A stretch of 64,000 nucleotides of DNA. Source: Armatimonadota bacterium. GTDB lineage: Bacteria; Bacteroidota; Ignavibacteria; OLB7. The notes beneath the pieces are model-generated. The model was not told the origin of the DNA and made no database searches. It saw nothing but the letters and a program-made list of their open reading frames with translations. Of the stretch, positions 1 through 9,367 are shown piece by piece. The stretch covers positions 35,724 to 99,723 of the forward strand of contig JADZEY010000124.1 in assembly GCA_020850315.1 (NCBI GenBank), given 5' to 3'. The position numbers and the translations under genes were made by a program. Each line of letters begins with the position of its first letter. Positions within the stretch are counted from its first letter, which is position 1.

Positions 1-1335
1 GTTTTTGTAGAGGATTGCCATCACCGCAATGTTTGCCGAACTGCTAAAGTTGAGTTTCACTATCCCCTCCGGCTTGCTGAAGGTGTAGTAGCTGATGCCG
101 AATGGCTCCAATTTCACAGAGATGTTGGTATCGGGTACGTTCGGCCCTGTCCATGCGGTAGCTTTTGCACGGGTGGAACTACTGCCAACCAACCGGAATT
201 TGAAACGATACTGCGGATCGGCAGTGTTCGATTGCACGTAGAGAGCGGCCGCAAAATTTTTGAAGATGGGCTGCCACGTGATGTCCGTCCGCCCGATTGC
301 CTTTAACGCCTCATCCACCCGCGCCATGCTGTCGCGTTTGGCTCCGGCAAACTGATACAGGAACTGCTCACCGAACTGCTCCGATAAATAATGCACCCAT
401 GTCATCGCGCGGGTGTAATCGGCCAACAGGTTTGCGGCTTGGCTGGTGTTGCGGGTCCAACGGAACAGTGGGACGTTGGGGTTGTTCAGATAGCCCGCGT
501 CGCGGCGGTCGGAGTAACCGTTCAGGATGCTGGCAACCTCGCTGCATCCTTCGTTCAAAAAGGTGATGCTGTTCTGCTTGCGGGCGTAATGGATCAGATG
601 CTGGTACTCGTGGGCAATCGTTCCCAACAACCCTTTGGTCCCCCCTTGCAGCCCCTCCTTCGAGTCAATGTACAGCAGGTTCAGGCCGTTGGAGAAAGGA
701 ACCGTGGAGGGGTCCGATTGGTCATTGGGTGAGAAGAAACCAAGAACTGCGCCATTTCCTGCAAAGCCATCCCGCACGTCGTAGAACACAAAGTCGGTGA
801 CGTAATCATCGGAGTAGCGGTTCACCGGGGGCATGCCGAACACCTCTTGGTCATTCTCCAGAATCCCTTTTTCCGGATTGCGCGAAGTTGCCCCCGTCAC
901 CGAGTCTAGCGCGCGTGCCATCGTGAGCGTGATATCAAGCGTGATACGTGCAGTGTCCTGGACATCCACCCACAAGCGGAAGTACTTCCCTTTGTAGGTC
1001 AGCACGCTTTGGATGGTCATAAACGTGGATTGGACGTAATCGTAGGTGATGAAATCCTTCCTGGTTCCAATCGGAACATCCACCAAGTTGACCCCTAACA
1101 GCCGCGCACTATTTTTGGACCCAGCCATAATCCGTGCGTACTCCGCTGGCCGAAGCTGTGCGGTGCGGGCAAGTGCTTGGTTAAAATCCACCCCTTGCAG
1201 CAGGTCGGTTCCGCAAACCCCGTGTGTGGATTCGGTATCGGCGTGGTCAGCATCGGTGCCGGCCGCTGGCTGCGCTTGCAGTGTGGCGGTGGCCATCAAT
1301 ATCATCAGGACTAAAGCACCAAGTCGGTAAAGCAT
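1..1335 (-). CDS. Secreted M30-like zinc metallopeptidase (3' end cut by window edge)
   Basis: I translated this frame directly: it is open for 445 codons from the ATG at 1335 to the left edge, so the C terminus is missing. The N terminus is a typical export signal (hydrophobic stretch ending near AQPAA). The motif HEYQHLIHY lies at about residue 242, followed about 12 residues later by NEGCSE; HExxH plus a downstream NEGxxE is the zinc-site arrangement of gluzincins such as peptidase family M30. The protein is a close paralogue, end to end, of the one encoded at 21656-23461, which carries a T9SS sorting domain at its C terminus, so the missing part here probably does too. Role: probably an extracellular protease; substrate unknown. 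No clear Shine-Dalgarno sequence. Confidence 0.85.
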   Translation of the reverse strand, partial: MLYRLGALVLMILMATATLQAQPAAGTDADHADTESTHGVCGTDLLQGVDFNQALARTAQLRPAEYARIMAGSKNSARLLGVNLVDVPIGTRKDFITYDYVQSTFMTIQSVLTYKGKYFRLWVDVQDTARITLDITLTMARALDSVTGATSRNPEKGILENDQEVFGMPPVNRYSDDYVTDFVFYDVRDGFAGNGAVLGFFSPNDQSDPSTVPFSNGLNLLYIDSKEGLQGGTKGLLGTIAHEYQHLIHYARKQNSITFLNEGCSEVASILNGYSDRRDAGYLNNPNVPLFRWTRNTSQAANLLADYTRAMTWVHYLSEQFGEQFLYQFAGAKRDSMARVDEALKAIGRTDITWQPIFKNFAAALYVQSNTADPQYRFKFRLVGSSSTRAKATAWTGPNVPDTNISVKLEPFGISYYTFSKPEGIVKLNFSSSANIAVMAILYKN

Positions 1336-1524
1336 GAAGATGTGGAAACGTTGATTGTGCGAAGGACGGCAGTATTGCTTACTGAATGGGGATCAATCCC
1401 CCCCTGCAAACGATACCAACAAGCAGTGGCGGGTAACGACGCTTGTTTCGGTGGGGATCGTGTACCAGGGGACGCAACAAGATGTTCGGGGGACAAACGA
1501 GTGAAGAGACCGAGCAAGCCGGGG

Positions 1525-3771
1525 CTACACATACCCCTGCTCGGCCAACGACACGTACTCCTCGCCCGCAATAATCAGGTGGTCGTGGAAGGTGATGCCG
1601 ATGATTTTCCCGGCTTCCACAAGCTGGCGGGTGATGTTGATATCCTCGCGGCTGGGCGTTGGATTGCCGCTGGGGTGATTGTGGACCCCAATAATCGCCG
1701 CAGCACTCTCAATAATCGCCGTGCGGAACACCTCACGCGGGTGAACAATGGAGCTGTTCAAATTCCCCTCCGACACCATCTCAGTCCGGATCACTTGGTT
1801 GGCAGTGTTCAGCATCAGCACATGGAACTGCTCCTTCTGAAGGTCCCGCAAGCGTGGGCCGATAAACCCCGCAGCGTCGGCTGGCGAGGTGATGGTGGGG
1901 CGGCTGGTGAAGGCCGCCGATTTCACCCGGCGGCCAAGCTCGAACGCAGCGGCCAACGTCACCGCTTTTGTTGGCCCAATGCCGGTAATGTTCTGAAGCT
2001 CGCGGTAATCGCGGCGGGAAAGCTCGGTAAGGTTGCTGAAGCTGTTCACCAATCGCCGGCTTAGCTGCAACACATCTTCCCCTTGCCGCCCGGTTCGCAG
2101 CAGGATTGCCAGCAACTCGGCATCGCTTAACGCCAGCGCACCCAAATTCATCAGCCGTTCGCGGGGTTGCTCGCTGGGCTGCCAGTCCTTCACGGTTATC
2201 CCTTTTTGCGGGCGTGGTTGCTCCTGTTGGTGCTCGTCGTCGGGGGTTGATCCGTCGGCTGCCTGATCGTCCGATTGAGTATCGGGCTGAGTATCGGATC
2301 GGTCGTTGGGCAAGGGGGAGGAGGGGAGTGAGATACGCCGTTCCAGCAATTCGGCAGCGTTCAGGTCTTTACGGTGATGATCGCTCATCCTCGGTTGCTC
2401 CTTCACGGAAGGGAGGGATTCTTCCAACTGAGTGGCCGCGCTTGGTTCTTTCTGCCGATGTTCCAGTTGTTGCTGCTGCCACTCAATCGCTTCCCCCACC
2501 ACGTAGAACGATCCACACACCACCACAAGCTCCTGCGCGGTTCGCTCGGTCTCGGCCAGTTGGATTCCTTCGGCAACCGTTTCGGCAATAGTGGTCGGGA
2601 TGTGGGCCGATTCGGCATGGTGGGCAATTTCATCGGCGGGCAGGGAGCGGTGGCTGTCGGCACGCACGGCATACAGGTGGGCCGCCAGCGGCTGCAACGC
2701 CTTCACCACCCCTGCAACATCTTTCTCCTGCACCGCGCCCAGCACAAACCGCACATTCCGTTGGCCACCGTTCAGCGTGGCGATGGTGTTGGCCAGCACC
2801 GCCGCGCCGTCGGGGTTGTGGGCAACGTCAATCACGGTGCGGGGCGTTGCGCGGATGCTTTCAAACCGCCCACGGATTCCGGTGTTGGCGGCAACATTGG
2901 CAAAGCCTTCTTGAATCATCCGGCCATCAATCCCAAATCGTTCTTTCAGTTGCTCAATTACCCCAAGCGCAACCCGTGCGTTCTCAAGCTGATGCCCCCC
3001 AACCAACCCAATCCGCAGCCGCGAAAGCTCGCGGCCATTGATTAAAAACGATGCGATGGTGTGGTCAAATGTGAGGTCATGAAGCAGCCCGCGGCAGAAG
3101 TCATCAATAAACAACAGGGGCGCGGCAACCTGCGTGGCATGCTGCTGAAACACCCCGCGTAGCCGTGGCGCAACCCGCCCAATCACTGCGGGCGTTCCCC
3201 CTTTCATAATGCCCGCTTTTTCGCCAGCGATCTGCTCCAGCGTTTCCCCCAGGTGTTTGGTGTGATCCAGAGAAATGGAGGTGATTGCCGTGACCAGCGG
3301 AGCCAGAACGTTGGTTGCATCCAGCCGTCCCCCCATCCCTGTTTCAACCACCGCAACATCAACCTTGTGGTCGGCAAAATGGCGGAAGGCCATGGCGGTT
3401 GTCCCCTCAAAAAACGTGCATCCGATCCGCTCGATTGGGGGCATCATTTGGGCAGCATAGGTGGCCAATTCGGCAACGCTCATCGGCGCGCCGTTCATTT
3501 TGATCCGTTCCTCGAACCGCACCAGATGCGGGGAAGAATAGAGGCCCACACGCAGCCCCGCCGATTGCAGCACCGATGCCACCAGCGCGCACACCGAACC
3601 TTTGCCATTGGTTCCGGCGATGTGAATCGTGGAGAATCGGTGGTGTGGGTTTCCGAACTCTTCCAATAACTCCGTCACCGGCCCCAACCCCAATTTTATC
3701 CCGAAGGTTTGCAGCGAAAATAATCGTTGAAGCGCGGCCCGAAGCTCCGGATTGTAGTCAGTGGTTGCCAT
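1525..3771 (-). CDS. folC-radC: FolC-RadC fusion: folylpolyglutamate/dihydrofolate synthase joined to RadC (JAMM) protein
   Basis: One uninterrupted frame of 748 residues. Residues 1 to about 430 are a Mur-ligase-like FolC, with the P-loop GTNGKGS at 53-59; FolC adds glutamate to folates and can make dihydrofolate. A polar, Gln/Asp/Pro-rich linker (about 430-540) follows. The last 220 or so residues are a complete RadC/UPF0758 protein: helix-hairpin-helix (around NITGIGPTKA) and a JAMM motif HNHPSG from residue 697 with the downstream Ser/Asp (SREDINI). I chose the ATG at 3771 because FolC homology begins there; 28 upstream in-frame codons look non-coding. An internal ATG at 2388 (residue 462) has its own Shine-Dalgarno sequence, so RadC may also be made separately. 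The exact role of RadC is not settled despite its DNA repair name. Confidence 0.93.
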   Translation of the reverse strand: MATTDYNPELRAALQRLFSLQTFGIKLGLGPVTELLEEFGNPHHRFSTIHIAGTNGKGSVCALVASVLQSAGLRVGLYSSPHLVRFEERIKMNGAPMSVAELATYAAQMMPPIERIGCTFFEGTTAMAFRHFADHKVDVAVVETGMGGRLDATNVLAPLVTAITSISLDHTKHLGETLEQIAGEKAGIMKGGTPAVIGRVAPRLRGVFQQHATQVAAPLLFIDDFCRGLLHDLTFDHTIASFLINGRELSRLRIGLVGGHQLENARVALGVIEQLKERFGIDGRMIQEGFANVAANTGIRGRFESIRATPRTVIDVAHNPDGAAVLANTIATLNGGQRNVRFVLGAVQEKDVAGVVKALQPLAAHLYAVRADSHRSLPADEIAHHAESAHIPTTIAETVAEGIQLAETERTAQELVVVCGSFYVVGEAIEWQQQQLEHRQKEPSAATQLEESLPSVKEQPRMSDHHRKDLNAAELLERRISLPSSPLPNDRSDTQPDTQSDDQAADGSTPDDEHQQEQPRPQKGITVKDWQPSEQPRERLMNLGALALSDAELLAILLRTGRQGEDVLQLSRRLVNSFSNLTELSRRDYRELQNITGIGPTKAVTLAAAFELGRRVKSAAFTSRPTITSPADAAGFIGPRLRDLQKEQFHVLMLNTANQVIRTEMVSEGNLNSSIVHPREVFRTAIIESAAAIIGVHNHPSGNPTPSREDINITRQLVEAGKIIGITFHDHLIIAGEEYVSLAEQGYV
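2386..2403 (-). promoter_or_regulatory. Internal ribosome binding site and ATG for separate RadC synthesis
   Basis: On the minus strand AAGGAG (2398-2403) lies nine bases before an in-frame ATG (2388) that begins MSDHHRKDLN, just after the FolC part and before the linker to RadC. The spacing is good and the motif stronger than anything before the FolC start. It suggests that a stand-alone RadC of 286 residues can be translated from the same mRNA. Inference from motif and position only. Confidence 0.5.
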
Positions 3772-3968
3772 GCGGGAAAATAGCAGGAGAGAAGGAATGA
3801 TGAAGCATGATTTTCGTTGGCGGATGCTTGAACAAGCTGAACAGAAGGGGTGCATCGTGCGGCTGGCATGGGAATTTGAGGGCTGATCTGTTGCAGTAAT
3901 CGGGTGGGAAGGCTATTTTGGGGATAGCAACCATGTTCTCCATTACCATCTAAGACTACAACCTCAAT

Positions 3969-4946
3969 ATGCAAGATCAGATCAATGAGCCAACCTTTCT
4001 GTTCAGTTCAATGGAACAGATTAGCTCCAGCTATAATTCCTCTACTGATGTAGCTCTTATCCATGGTAATTCAATAGATGCCTTATCAACTATTCCAGAT
4101 GGTGAGGTACAGCTTATTATTACTTCTCCGCCGTACAATATTGGGAAGGCCTATGAGAAGGCAACAGCCTTAGATGATTATCTTTCAGCTCTTGAACCAA
4201 TTATTAAACAATTAATACGGACTCTTTCTCCGCGTGGTTCGCTATGTTGGCAAGTAGGTAATTATGTTGAAGATGCCGAAGTGTTCCCATTAGATATTTA
4301 TTACTACCCAATGTTCAAAAAGCATGGCCTACAACTGCGGAACCGGATCATCTGGCATTTTGAACATGGCCTTCATGCTTCAAAGAGACTATCAGGCCGA
4401 TATGAAACTATGCTTTGGTTTACTAAGACCGAAAATTATACGTTCAACTTAGACTCTATTCGTATTCCTTCCAAGTACCCTGGGAAGCGTCATTTTAAGG
4501 GAGATAAACGGGGGCAACCGTCGGGAAACCCTCTAGGGAAAAATCCTTCTGATATTTGGCATATTGTCGCACAAGACTGGGAAACAGCATTATGGAACAT
4601 CCCGAATGTTAAGGCTAATCACCCAGAAAAAACCATTCATCCGTGCCAATTCCCAATTGAGTTAGTGGAGCGATGCGTTTTAGCATTAACAAATGAACAA
4701 GATGTGATCCTTGATCCTTTCTCAGGAGTTGGGTCGGCATTACTTGCCGCATTAAAGCATAACCGGCGAGCCATTGGCTGCGAGAAGGAAGCTGAATATA
4801 TAGCTATTGCTCACCAGCGTATTCGAGACCTTTATGCTGGAGTGCTTGGGTATCGTCCTCTTGGTAAACCCGTATTTCAACCTACAGGTCGCGAGAAAGT
4901 TAGCCAGGTTCCAACAGAATGGAAAAATGGAGCATTAGAGTTATGA
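3969..4946 (+). CDS. Type II DNA methyltransferase, probable cytosine-N4, of a BglII/BstYI-type system
   Basis: A 325-residue beta-class DNA methyltransferase. Motif IV is TSPPYN at residues 52-57; Ser-Pro-Pro-Tyr is typical of cytosine-N4 enzymes, though adenine enzymes can carry it. The AdoMet-binding motif I, DPFSGVGS, comes later at about 249-256, giving the beta order. It should methylate the host recognition site and protect it from the endonuclease that follows. The stop codon overlaps that gene's start (ATGA), a sign of translational coupling. Codons and base composition are strikingly AT-rich (a sample line is about 37% G+C) compared with both neighbours, which suggests recent transfer. 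A second possible start is the ATG at 4011. Target sequence cannot be read from the protein; a GATC-centred site is inferred from the partner. Confidence 0.92.
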   Translation: MQDQINEPTFLFSSMEQISSSYNSSTDVALIHGNSIDALSTIPDGEVQLIITSPPYNIGKAYEKATALDDYLSALEPIIKQLIRTLSPRGSLCWQVGNYVEDAEVFPLDIYYYPMFKKHGLQLRNRIIWHFEHGLHASKRLSGRYETMLWFTKTENYTFNLDSIRIPSKYPGKRHFKGDKRGQPSGNPLGKNPSDIWHIVAQDWETALWNIPNVKANHPEKTIHPCQFPIELVERCVLALTNEQDVILDPFSGVGSALLAALKHNRRAIGCEKEAEYIAIAHQRIRDLYAGVLGYRPLGKPVFQPTGREKVSQVPTEWKNGALEL

Positions 4947-5515
4947 CAGTAGCAGGTATTTACTCTTTCAATAATGGGAAGGAAGAGGTAGAAACAGCTT
5001 ACCCTGAATTGCTTGAAGAAATCCAACAGGTTATCCATTCAATAGATGCTTCCCTGTATAAAACAAAGGAAAGTCGAGAAAAAACGATGTTAGGTAAGAT
5101 GCTTTTTTCTCCTGTTGCAATCAACAATGCGTTCAAGTCATTATTTACTGAAATTGGAGGATGGAGTCCAGTTAGGGTTCCTTGCTTATATCCAAAAGAA
5201 TACTATGTAAGCCAATACGAACCTAAGCCAATAAATAAGGGGGCATTTCGAGAAATGGACTTTATTAAAAATAACCTTGGCGTTGAAGTCCAATTTGGCA
5301 AGTATGCTTTTATGGTGTACAATGTTTGTGCTAAAATGACAATATTTCGCAATCTTGGTTATATCCGGTGTGGTGTCGAAATCGTTCCTGTCAAAGCCTT
5401 TGCTGATGCGATGTCGTCAGGGGTTTCCTACTTTGAGCAATTTGTTTGGGATTTAAAGCATCGTGGGGTTTCAAATATTGATATCCCGGTCCTAATCCTT
5501 GGTATTGATGAATAA
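4943..5515 (+). CDS. Type II restriction endonuclease, BglII/BstYI family
   Basis: A 190-residue protein from the ATG that overlaps the methyltransferase stop. An upstream in-frame ATG at 4919 would add eight residues. The core MDF...GVEVQFGKYAF matches the BglII/BstYI fold: D106, E115 and Q117 have the same spacing (nine, then two) as the BglII catalytic residues D84, E93 and Q95. Family knowledge says these enzymes cut AGATCT or RGATCY; the exact site here is unknown. The gene is AT-rich like its partner and ends 18 bases before the DUF4062-NACHT gene. It lacks the longer C-terminal DNA-wrapping part of BglII, in keeping with the shorter BstYI-type members. Family call fairly secure, specificity inferred. 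Confidence 0.85.
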   Translation: MTVAGIYSFNNGKEEVETAYPELLEEIQQVIHSIDASLYKTKESREKTMLGKMLFSPVAINNAFKSLFTEIGGWSPVRVPCLYPKEYYVSQYEPKPINKGAFREMDFIKNNLGVEVQFGKYAFMVYNVCAKMTIFRNLGYIRCGVEIVPVKAFADAMSSGVSYFEQFVWDLKHRGVSNIDIPVLILGIDE

Positions 5516-5533
5516 TTTTTTCAACAATGATCA

Positions 5534-8500
5534 ATGAAACCGAACGAACTCCGTTTATTTATCAGCTCCACCTTCCGTGATTTGCAGGAGGAGCGGGAGC
5601 ATCTGTTGAAGAAGGTGTTCCCGCTTATTCGTGCTGTTTGTAGCCAGCGTGGCGTGACCTTCACCGAAATTGATTTGCGCTGGGGGATCACCGAAGAGGA
5701 GGGGACGTTGGGCCGAATTATCCGAACCTGTTTGGAGGAGATTGACCGTTGCCGCCCATTTTTTATCGGGATACTTGGCGACCGCTACGGCTGGATCCCC
5801 GACAGCAACGCTATCCAGAAGGATGCCGAACTTCTGCGTAACTACCCCTGGATTGATGAAATCGCAAACGAGGGGGCAAGCATTGTTGAGATGGAGTTCA
5901 CCTACGGGGCATTGATGGAAGATTTCCATTCCGGCCACGCGCTGTTTTATCGGCGTGTTTCCCCCAACGCACTGCGGGAAGAAGCGTCGGGCGAAGCATC
6001 GGACGATCAGCAAAAACTTGAGGGGTTGGTTCGCCGAACCATCAATGCCGGATATCCCATCACCAACTTCGCCACCCCAATGGAGTTGGCCGACGCTGTT
6101 CGTCGGGACTTGCTTGCAATGATTGATGAGCGTTGGCCAGCACTGCCGATACTGGCCACGTTAGAAACCGAGCGGAAAGCGCACGAGGCGTTTGCGGTGA
6201 CGCGCCGCTACGCCTACATCACCATCCCTCACTACTCTAATCAAGTCTTGCTCTGGTTGCAGTCCGGTACCGAGCAAGGGGCGGCGGGCGCACAGCCCCC
6301 GTTGGTGATTGTGGGGCCATCGGGAAGCGGAAAAAGTTCGTTGGTGGCGCACCTGCATGGGTTGCTTCTGCGGCGATTCCCACGGTACCGCGCCGTGGTG
6401 CATTACGTTGGCGCGGCGCGCACCAGCAGCGACCATATCGGGATTATGCGGCATGTGATGGAGGAGATCAACGACCTGTACGGGAATCAAACCCCGATCC
6501 CCGATAGCCCTGAGGAAATCGAAGCTAAATTCCCCGAATGGCTGGCACACGTGCCGGAAGATCGTCCGCTGCTGCTGCTGATTGACGCGCTAAACCAGAT
6601 TGAGGAACCCGGCGATCAGCTGCGTTGGCTTCCTGAGTATATCCCCCCTTCAGTCCGCTTAATCGTCTCTACTATTCCCAACGATTCGGCGCAACGATTG
6701 ATTGAGCGTGGTTGGAAATCGCTAGAGCTTCGCCCATTAGATGTGGCCGAACGGGAAGCGATGGTGGTTCGGTACTTGGGGGAATATCATAAGGGGCTTA
6801 GTCCCCAGGCCGTCCGCGCAATCGCTTCGCACCAACAAACGGCCAGCCCGTTGTTCTTGCGAACGTTGTTGGAGGAACTGCGGCTTTGCGGCGATTATCA
6901 CCTGCTGGGTCGCCACCTTGAATACTACTTGCAGGCACAAAGCCCGCAGGAGTTGTTCGGTTGCGTGATGGAGCGGATGGAGCGCGACTACGGCCAAACA
7001 GTTGTGTGCAATGCCTTGTCGCTGATTGCTTGCTCGCGCCACGGGCTTGCCGAACATGACTTGCTGGAGATAAGCAGCATCAGCCGGTTGGACCTTTCCA
7101 CGCTGCTGCACGCGCTGGATTTCCATTTGATCCACCGCGATGGGGTGTTGGATTTCTTCCATGAATATCTACGCGAGGCCGTGGAAGCACGCTACCTTAC
7201 CAACCCCGAAACACGTCAACAGTATCACCTGCACATCGCTGAGTTCTTTCAACAGAAGTATTCTGCGGCCACCGTTGCCCAACCGTTACCGTGGATGGTA
7301 GCGTTGGAGCTTCCGTGGCAATGGAGCACCATTGGCGATACGGCGCGACTGCATGACGCAATCGCTTCGCTTCCCATCACCCTCCCCTTTGTTGCTACCG
7401 ACCATACCTACGAGTTGCTTCGCTACTGGCTTCAGCTGGGAAATCTTGAGCAGATGGAGCAAGCCTATTGCCAGCAGCTTGAGGGGCTACGCCAGTCCCG
7501 AGTCCCCCCCGCAGAAGTGGCCACGGTTGCCATACAACTCAGCAAAATCATGATGGTGGCGGGCCGCTACGCCGGCGCAGCCGATGCCTGCCAAGTGGCA
7601 TTGGAGTTGCAGCAACAGCACCTACCCTGGAACAAACGTGAGGTGGCCGAAACAATGAACGAGCTTGGAATGGTGCTGGTGCAGCAAGGGAAATTTCAAC
7701 AGGCCGAGCCACTACTGCGTGAAGCCTTGAGCTTGCAGGAGGGAGAACACCATGACCACCTTCAGCATGATCTTCAGCAGGCCAACACCCTCTACAGCCT
7801 TGCGCAGATACTCTATCTACGCAAGGAGTATCATGAAGCCGAACAGGCGTTTCTTCAAGTGCTTGCTATTCGCGAGAAGGTGCTTGGTTCGCGGAACCAA
7901 CTGACGGTTCGTTCCCGTTTGGAGCTTGGGGCTGTCTATTACGGAATCGGGTGGCACGACCGTGCCGAAGCACTGTTTACCGATGTGCGGCGATTAGCAA
8001 CCGAAATGTACGGAAGCCACCACCCGCTGGTGGCCGAATCAACCGCGAACGTAGGCGCGGTGTTGATTGCGCAGAACCGGCTGGATGAAGCAATCGCGGC
8101 GTATCGCCAGGCTATCGAATCCTACGAAACGATGATCGGGCAGGATCACCCCAGCCTTGCATTGCTGTGGGGAAATATGGGAACAGCACTCCATCTAACA
8201 GGAAGTCTTGCCGAAGCCGAAGCAGCCTTGCGGCACTCAATCGGCATTGACCGCCGACACTATGGCAATAACCACCATGCAACGGCAACCCATTTGATGT
8301 CCTTGGGGAATATCCTTCGTGATAAAACGCAGTATGCCGAAGCCGTGGATTATCACCAGCAAGTCTTCGAGATCCGTTGCCACATATTTGGCAACAACCA
8401 CATTAGCACCGCCCATGCAGCCACGGCCTTGGCAAGGTCGTTGTTCTTGTGTGGGGATCTGCAGAAAGCCCGCAGCTTGTACGAGAAGTACCAGCCGATA

Positions 8501-8602
8501 AAAACCCAGATATTGGGCAGCGACCACCCACAAGTGCAGCTTTCACAGAAAACGTATGATGAACTGATGGAGCAACTATCCCTTCCGGCAGCACCCCAAT
8601 AA
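5534..8602 (+). CDS. DUF4062-NACHT-TPR STAND NTPase, candidate defence sensor
   Basis: 1022 residues with three parts. Residues 1 to about 200 are a DUF4062 domain (LRLFISSTFRDLQEER, then DLRWGIT, GDRYGW and VEMEF), the same module found at the N terminus of animal TEP1 and nephrocystin-3. Residues 220-600 form a NACHT/STAND ATPase: Walker A GPSGSGKSS at 261-269 and Walker B LLLLIDALNQ at about 346-355. Residues 610-1010 are kinesin-light-chain-like TPR repeats of 40-42 residues that could bind a ligand. The likely logic (inference) is TPR sensing, NTP-driven oligomerisation and action through DUF4062. It follows the restriction genes by 18 bases but is GC-rich like the host, so it may be older than them. 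Not a membrane or secreted protein. Confidence 0.9.
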   Translation: MKPNELRLFISSTFRDLQEEREHLLKKVFPLIRAVCSQRGVTFTEIDLRWGITEEEGTLGRIIRTCLEEIDRCRPFFIGILGDRYGWIPDSNAIQKDAELLRNYPWIDEIANEGASIVEMEFTYGALMEDFHSGHALFYRRVSPNALREEASGEASDDQQKLEGLVRRTINAGYPITNFATPMELADAVRRDLLAMIDERWPALPILATLETERKAHEAFAVTRRYAYITIPHYSNQVLLWLQSGTEQGAAGAQPPLVIVGPSGSGKSSLVAHLHGLLLRRFPRYRAVVHYVGAARTSSDHIGIMRHVMEEINDLYGNQTPIPDSPEEIEAKFPEWLAHVPEDRPLLLLIDALNQIEEPGDQLRWLPEYIPPSVRLIVSTIPNDSAQRLIERGWKSLELRPLDVAEREAMVVRYLGEYHKGLSPQAVRAIASHQQTASPLFLRTLLEELRLCGDYHLLGRHLEYYLQAQSPQELFGCVMERMERDYGQTVVCNALSLIACSRHGLAEHDLLEISSISRLDLSTLLHALDFHLIHRDGVLDFFHEYLREAVEARYLTNPETRQQYHLHIAEFFQQKYSAATVAQPLPWMVALELPWQWSTIGDTARLHDAIASLPITLPFVATDHTYELLRYWLQLGNLEQMEQAYCQQLEGLRQSRVPPAEVATVAIQLSKIMMVAGRYAGAADACQVALELQQQHLPWNKREVAETMNELGMVLVQQGKFQQAEPLLREALSLQEGEHHDHLQHDLQQANTLYSLAQILYLRKEYHEAEQAFLQVLAIREKVLGSRNQLTVRSRLELGAVYYGIGWHDRAEALFTDVRRLATEMYGSHHPLVAESTANVGAVLIAQNRLDEAIAAYRQAIESYETMIGQDHPSLALLWGNMGTALHLTGSLAEAEAALRHSIGIDRRHYGNNHHATATHLMSLGNILRDKTQYAEAVDYHQQVFEIRCHIFGNNHISTAHAATALARSLFLCGDLQKARSLYEKYQPIKTQILGSDHPQVQLSQKTYDELMEQLSLPAAPQ

Positions 8603-8641
8603 TCCCCCCCTCTGTTTTGTAATTGCTCAAGCATCAACACA

Positions 8642-8675
8642 CAAGAGCCTTTAATGCGTTCATTAAAGGCTCTTG
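8642..8675. terminator. Bidirectional hairpin terminator between convergent genes
   Basis: Perfect 15-base arms (8642-8656 and 8661-8675) with a four-base loop, CGTT, lie between the stop codons of the DUF4062-NACHT gene and the opposite-strand gene at 8691. There is no long T run on either side, so it may be a rho-assisted or bidirectional terminator. Confidence 0.65.
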
Positions 8676-8690
8676 GTGTGCAATGGCTTC

Positions 8691-9278
8691 TTACTTGATT
8701 TTTACGAAATCGTCGTTCCAAGTATCAATCAAGGCTTGCAGGGTTTTATGGACTACTGATAGGTAGGCATTCATCTCCATAAACGGTTCCTCTTTCATCA
8801 ACTTCCTGGCTCGCCCTCCGCCACCGCTATCAGGTTCGACGATAATAATGCAACTGACACTGTCAGCTCCCGCAGAAATCATTAGCCAGCTTGATATCTG
8901 GTAGCGTGGATCGTTAGGGTCCTGATAGGTCCAGAGTTCAATGCCAGCGGTAAATATGATGTCGGGATCAATTCCGCCTATTTGTGGGCATGGCGTGCCA
9001 TTCTCATGATAGGGGGTGATTTTCATGTCGCGGGAGCTGTTTGTGTTAAGCATCACATCATGCACGGCAGCCTGACCTGGCGCCAGCATCACAAATTTTG
9101 CATTTGGTGGTGGTGGCGTTAGTGGTGGGCAGCTTGCATAGATCACAGGCATGTTTGGATCACCATCAATTGTCATCTTCTTTGCCCCCGATCCTTGCCA
9201 TTGCAGCTGAATATGGCAAAGCATATTCTTTGGCAAGGTGAATTTTAGCATCCCGTTGGCAAACGTGACGAAGCTCAT
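8691..9278 (-). CDS. Hypothetical protein, 195 residues
   Basis: Not recognised. The protein has no signal peptide or membrane segment. It contains a proline-rich patch (CPPLTPPPPNAK, about residue 50-61), a region that reads like a beta sandwich (alternating hydrophobic strands, residues 65-150) and an acidic to basic C-terminal helix (HKTLQALIDTWNDDFVKIK). Composition is ordinary for the window. It is the last of three genes on the minus strand (10004-11095, 9368-9964, 8691-9278), with 39- and 89-base gaps, so co-transcription is possible. The beta-rich pattern could suit a small binding protein, but no function is claimed. Confidence 0.6.
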   Translation of the reverse strand: MSFVTFANGMLKFTLPKNMLCHIQLQWQGSGAKKMTIDGDPNMPVIYASCPPLTPPPPNAKFVMLAPGQAAVHDVMLNTNSSRDMKITPYHENGTPCPQIGGIDPDIIFTAGIELWTYQDPNDPRYQISSWLMISAGADSVSCIIIVEPDSGGGGRARKLMKEEPFMEMNAYLSVVHKTLQALIDTWNDDFVKIK

Positions 9279-9367
9279 AGCGATTCTCCGAAAAAGTGAA
9301 TGTGGAAGTAATATCTATGATACCGTCGCCCCCTCCTCCCCTGTTCCCATCATGGGCGGTATCGTGG

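Noticed and set aside
3969..3995. Two close GATC sites at the methyltransferase start as an autoregulatory site
   Set aside because: They do not fit RGATCY and GATC is frequent enough to occur by chance.
8603..9367. Possible tRNA or small RNA in gaps
   Set aside because: The gaps contain only a terminator hairpin; no cloverleaf or conserved tRNA box was seen here or in any other gap.
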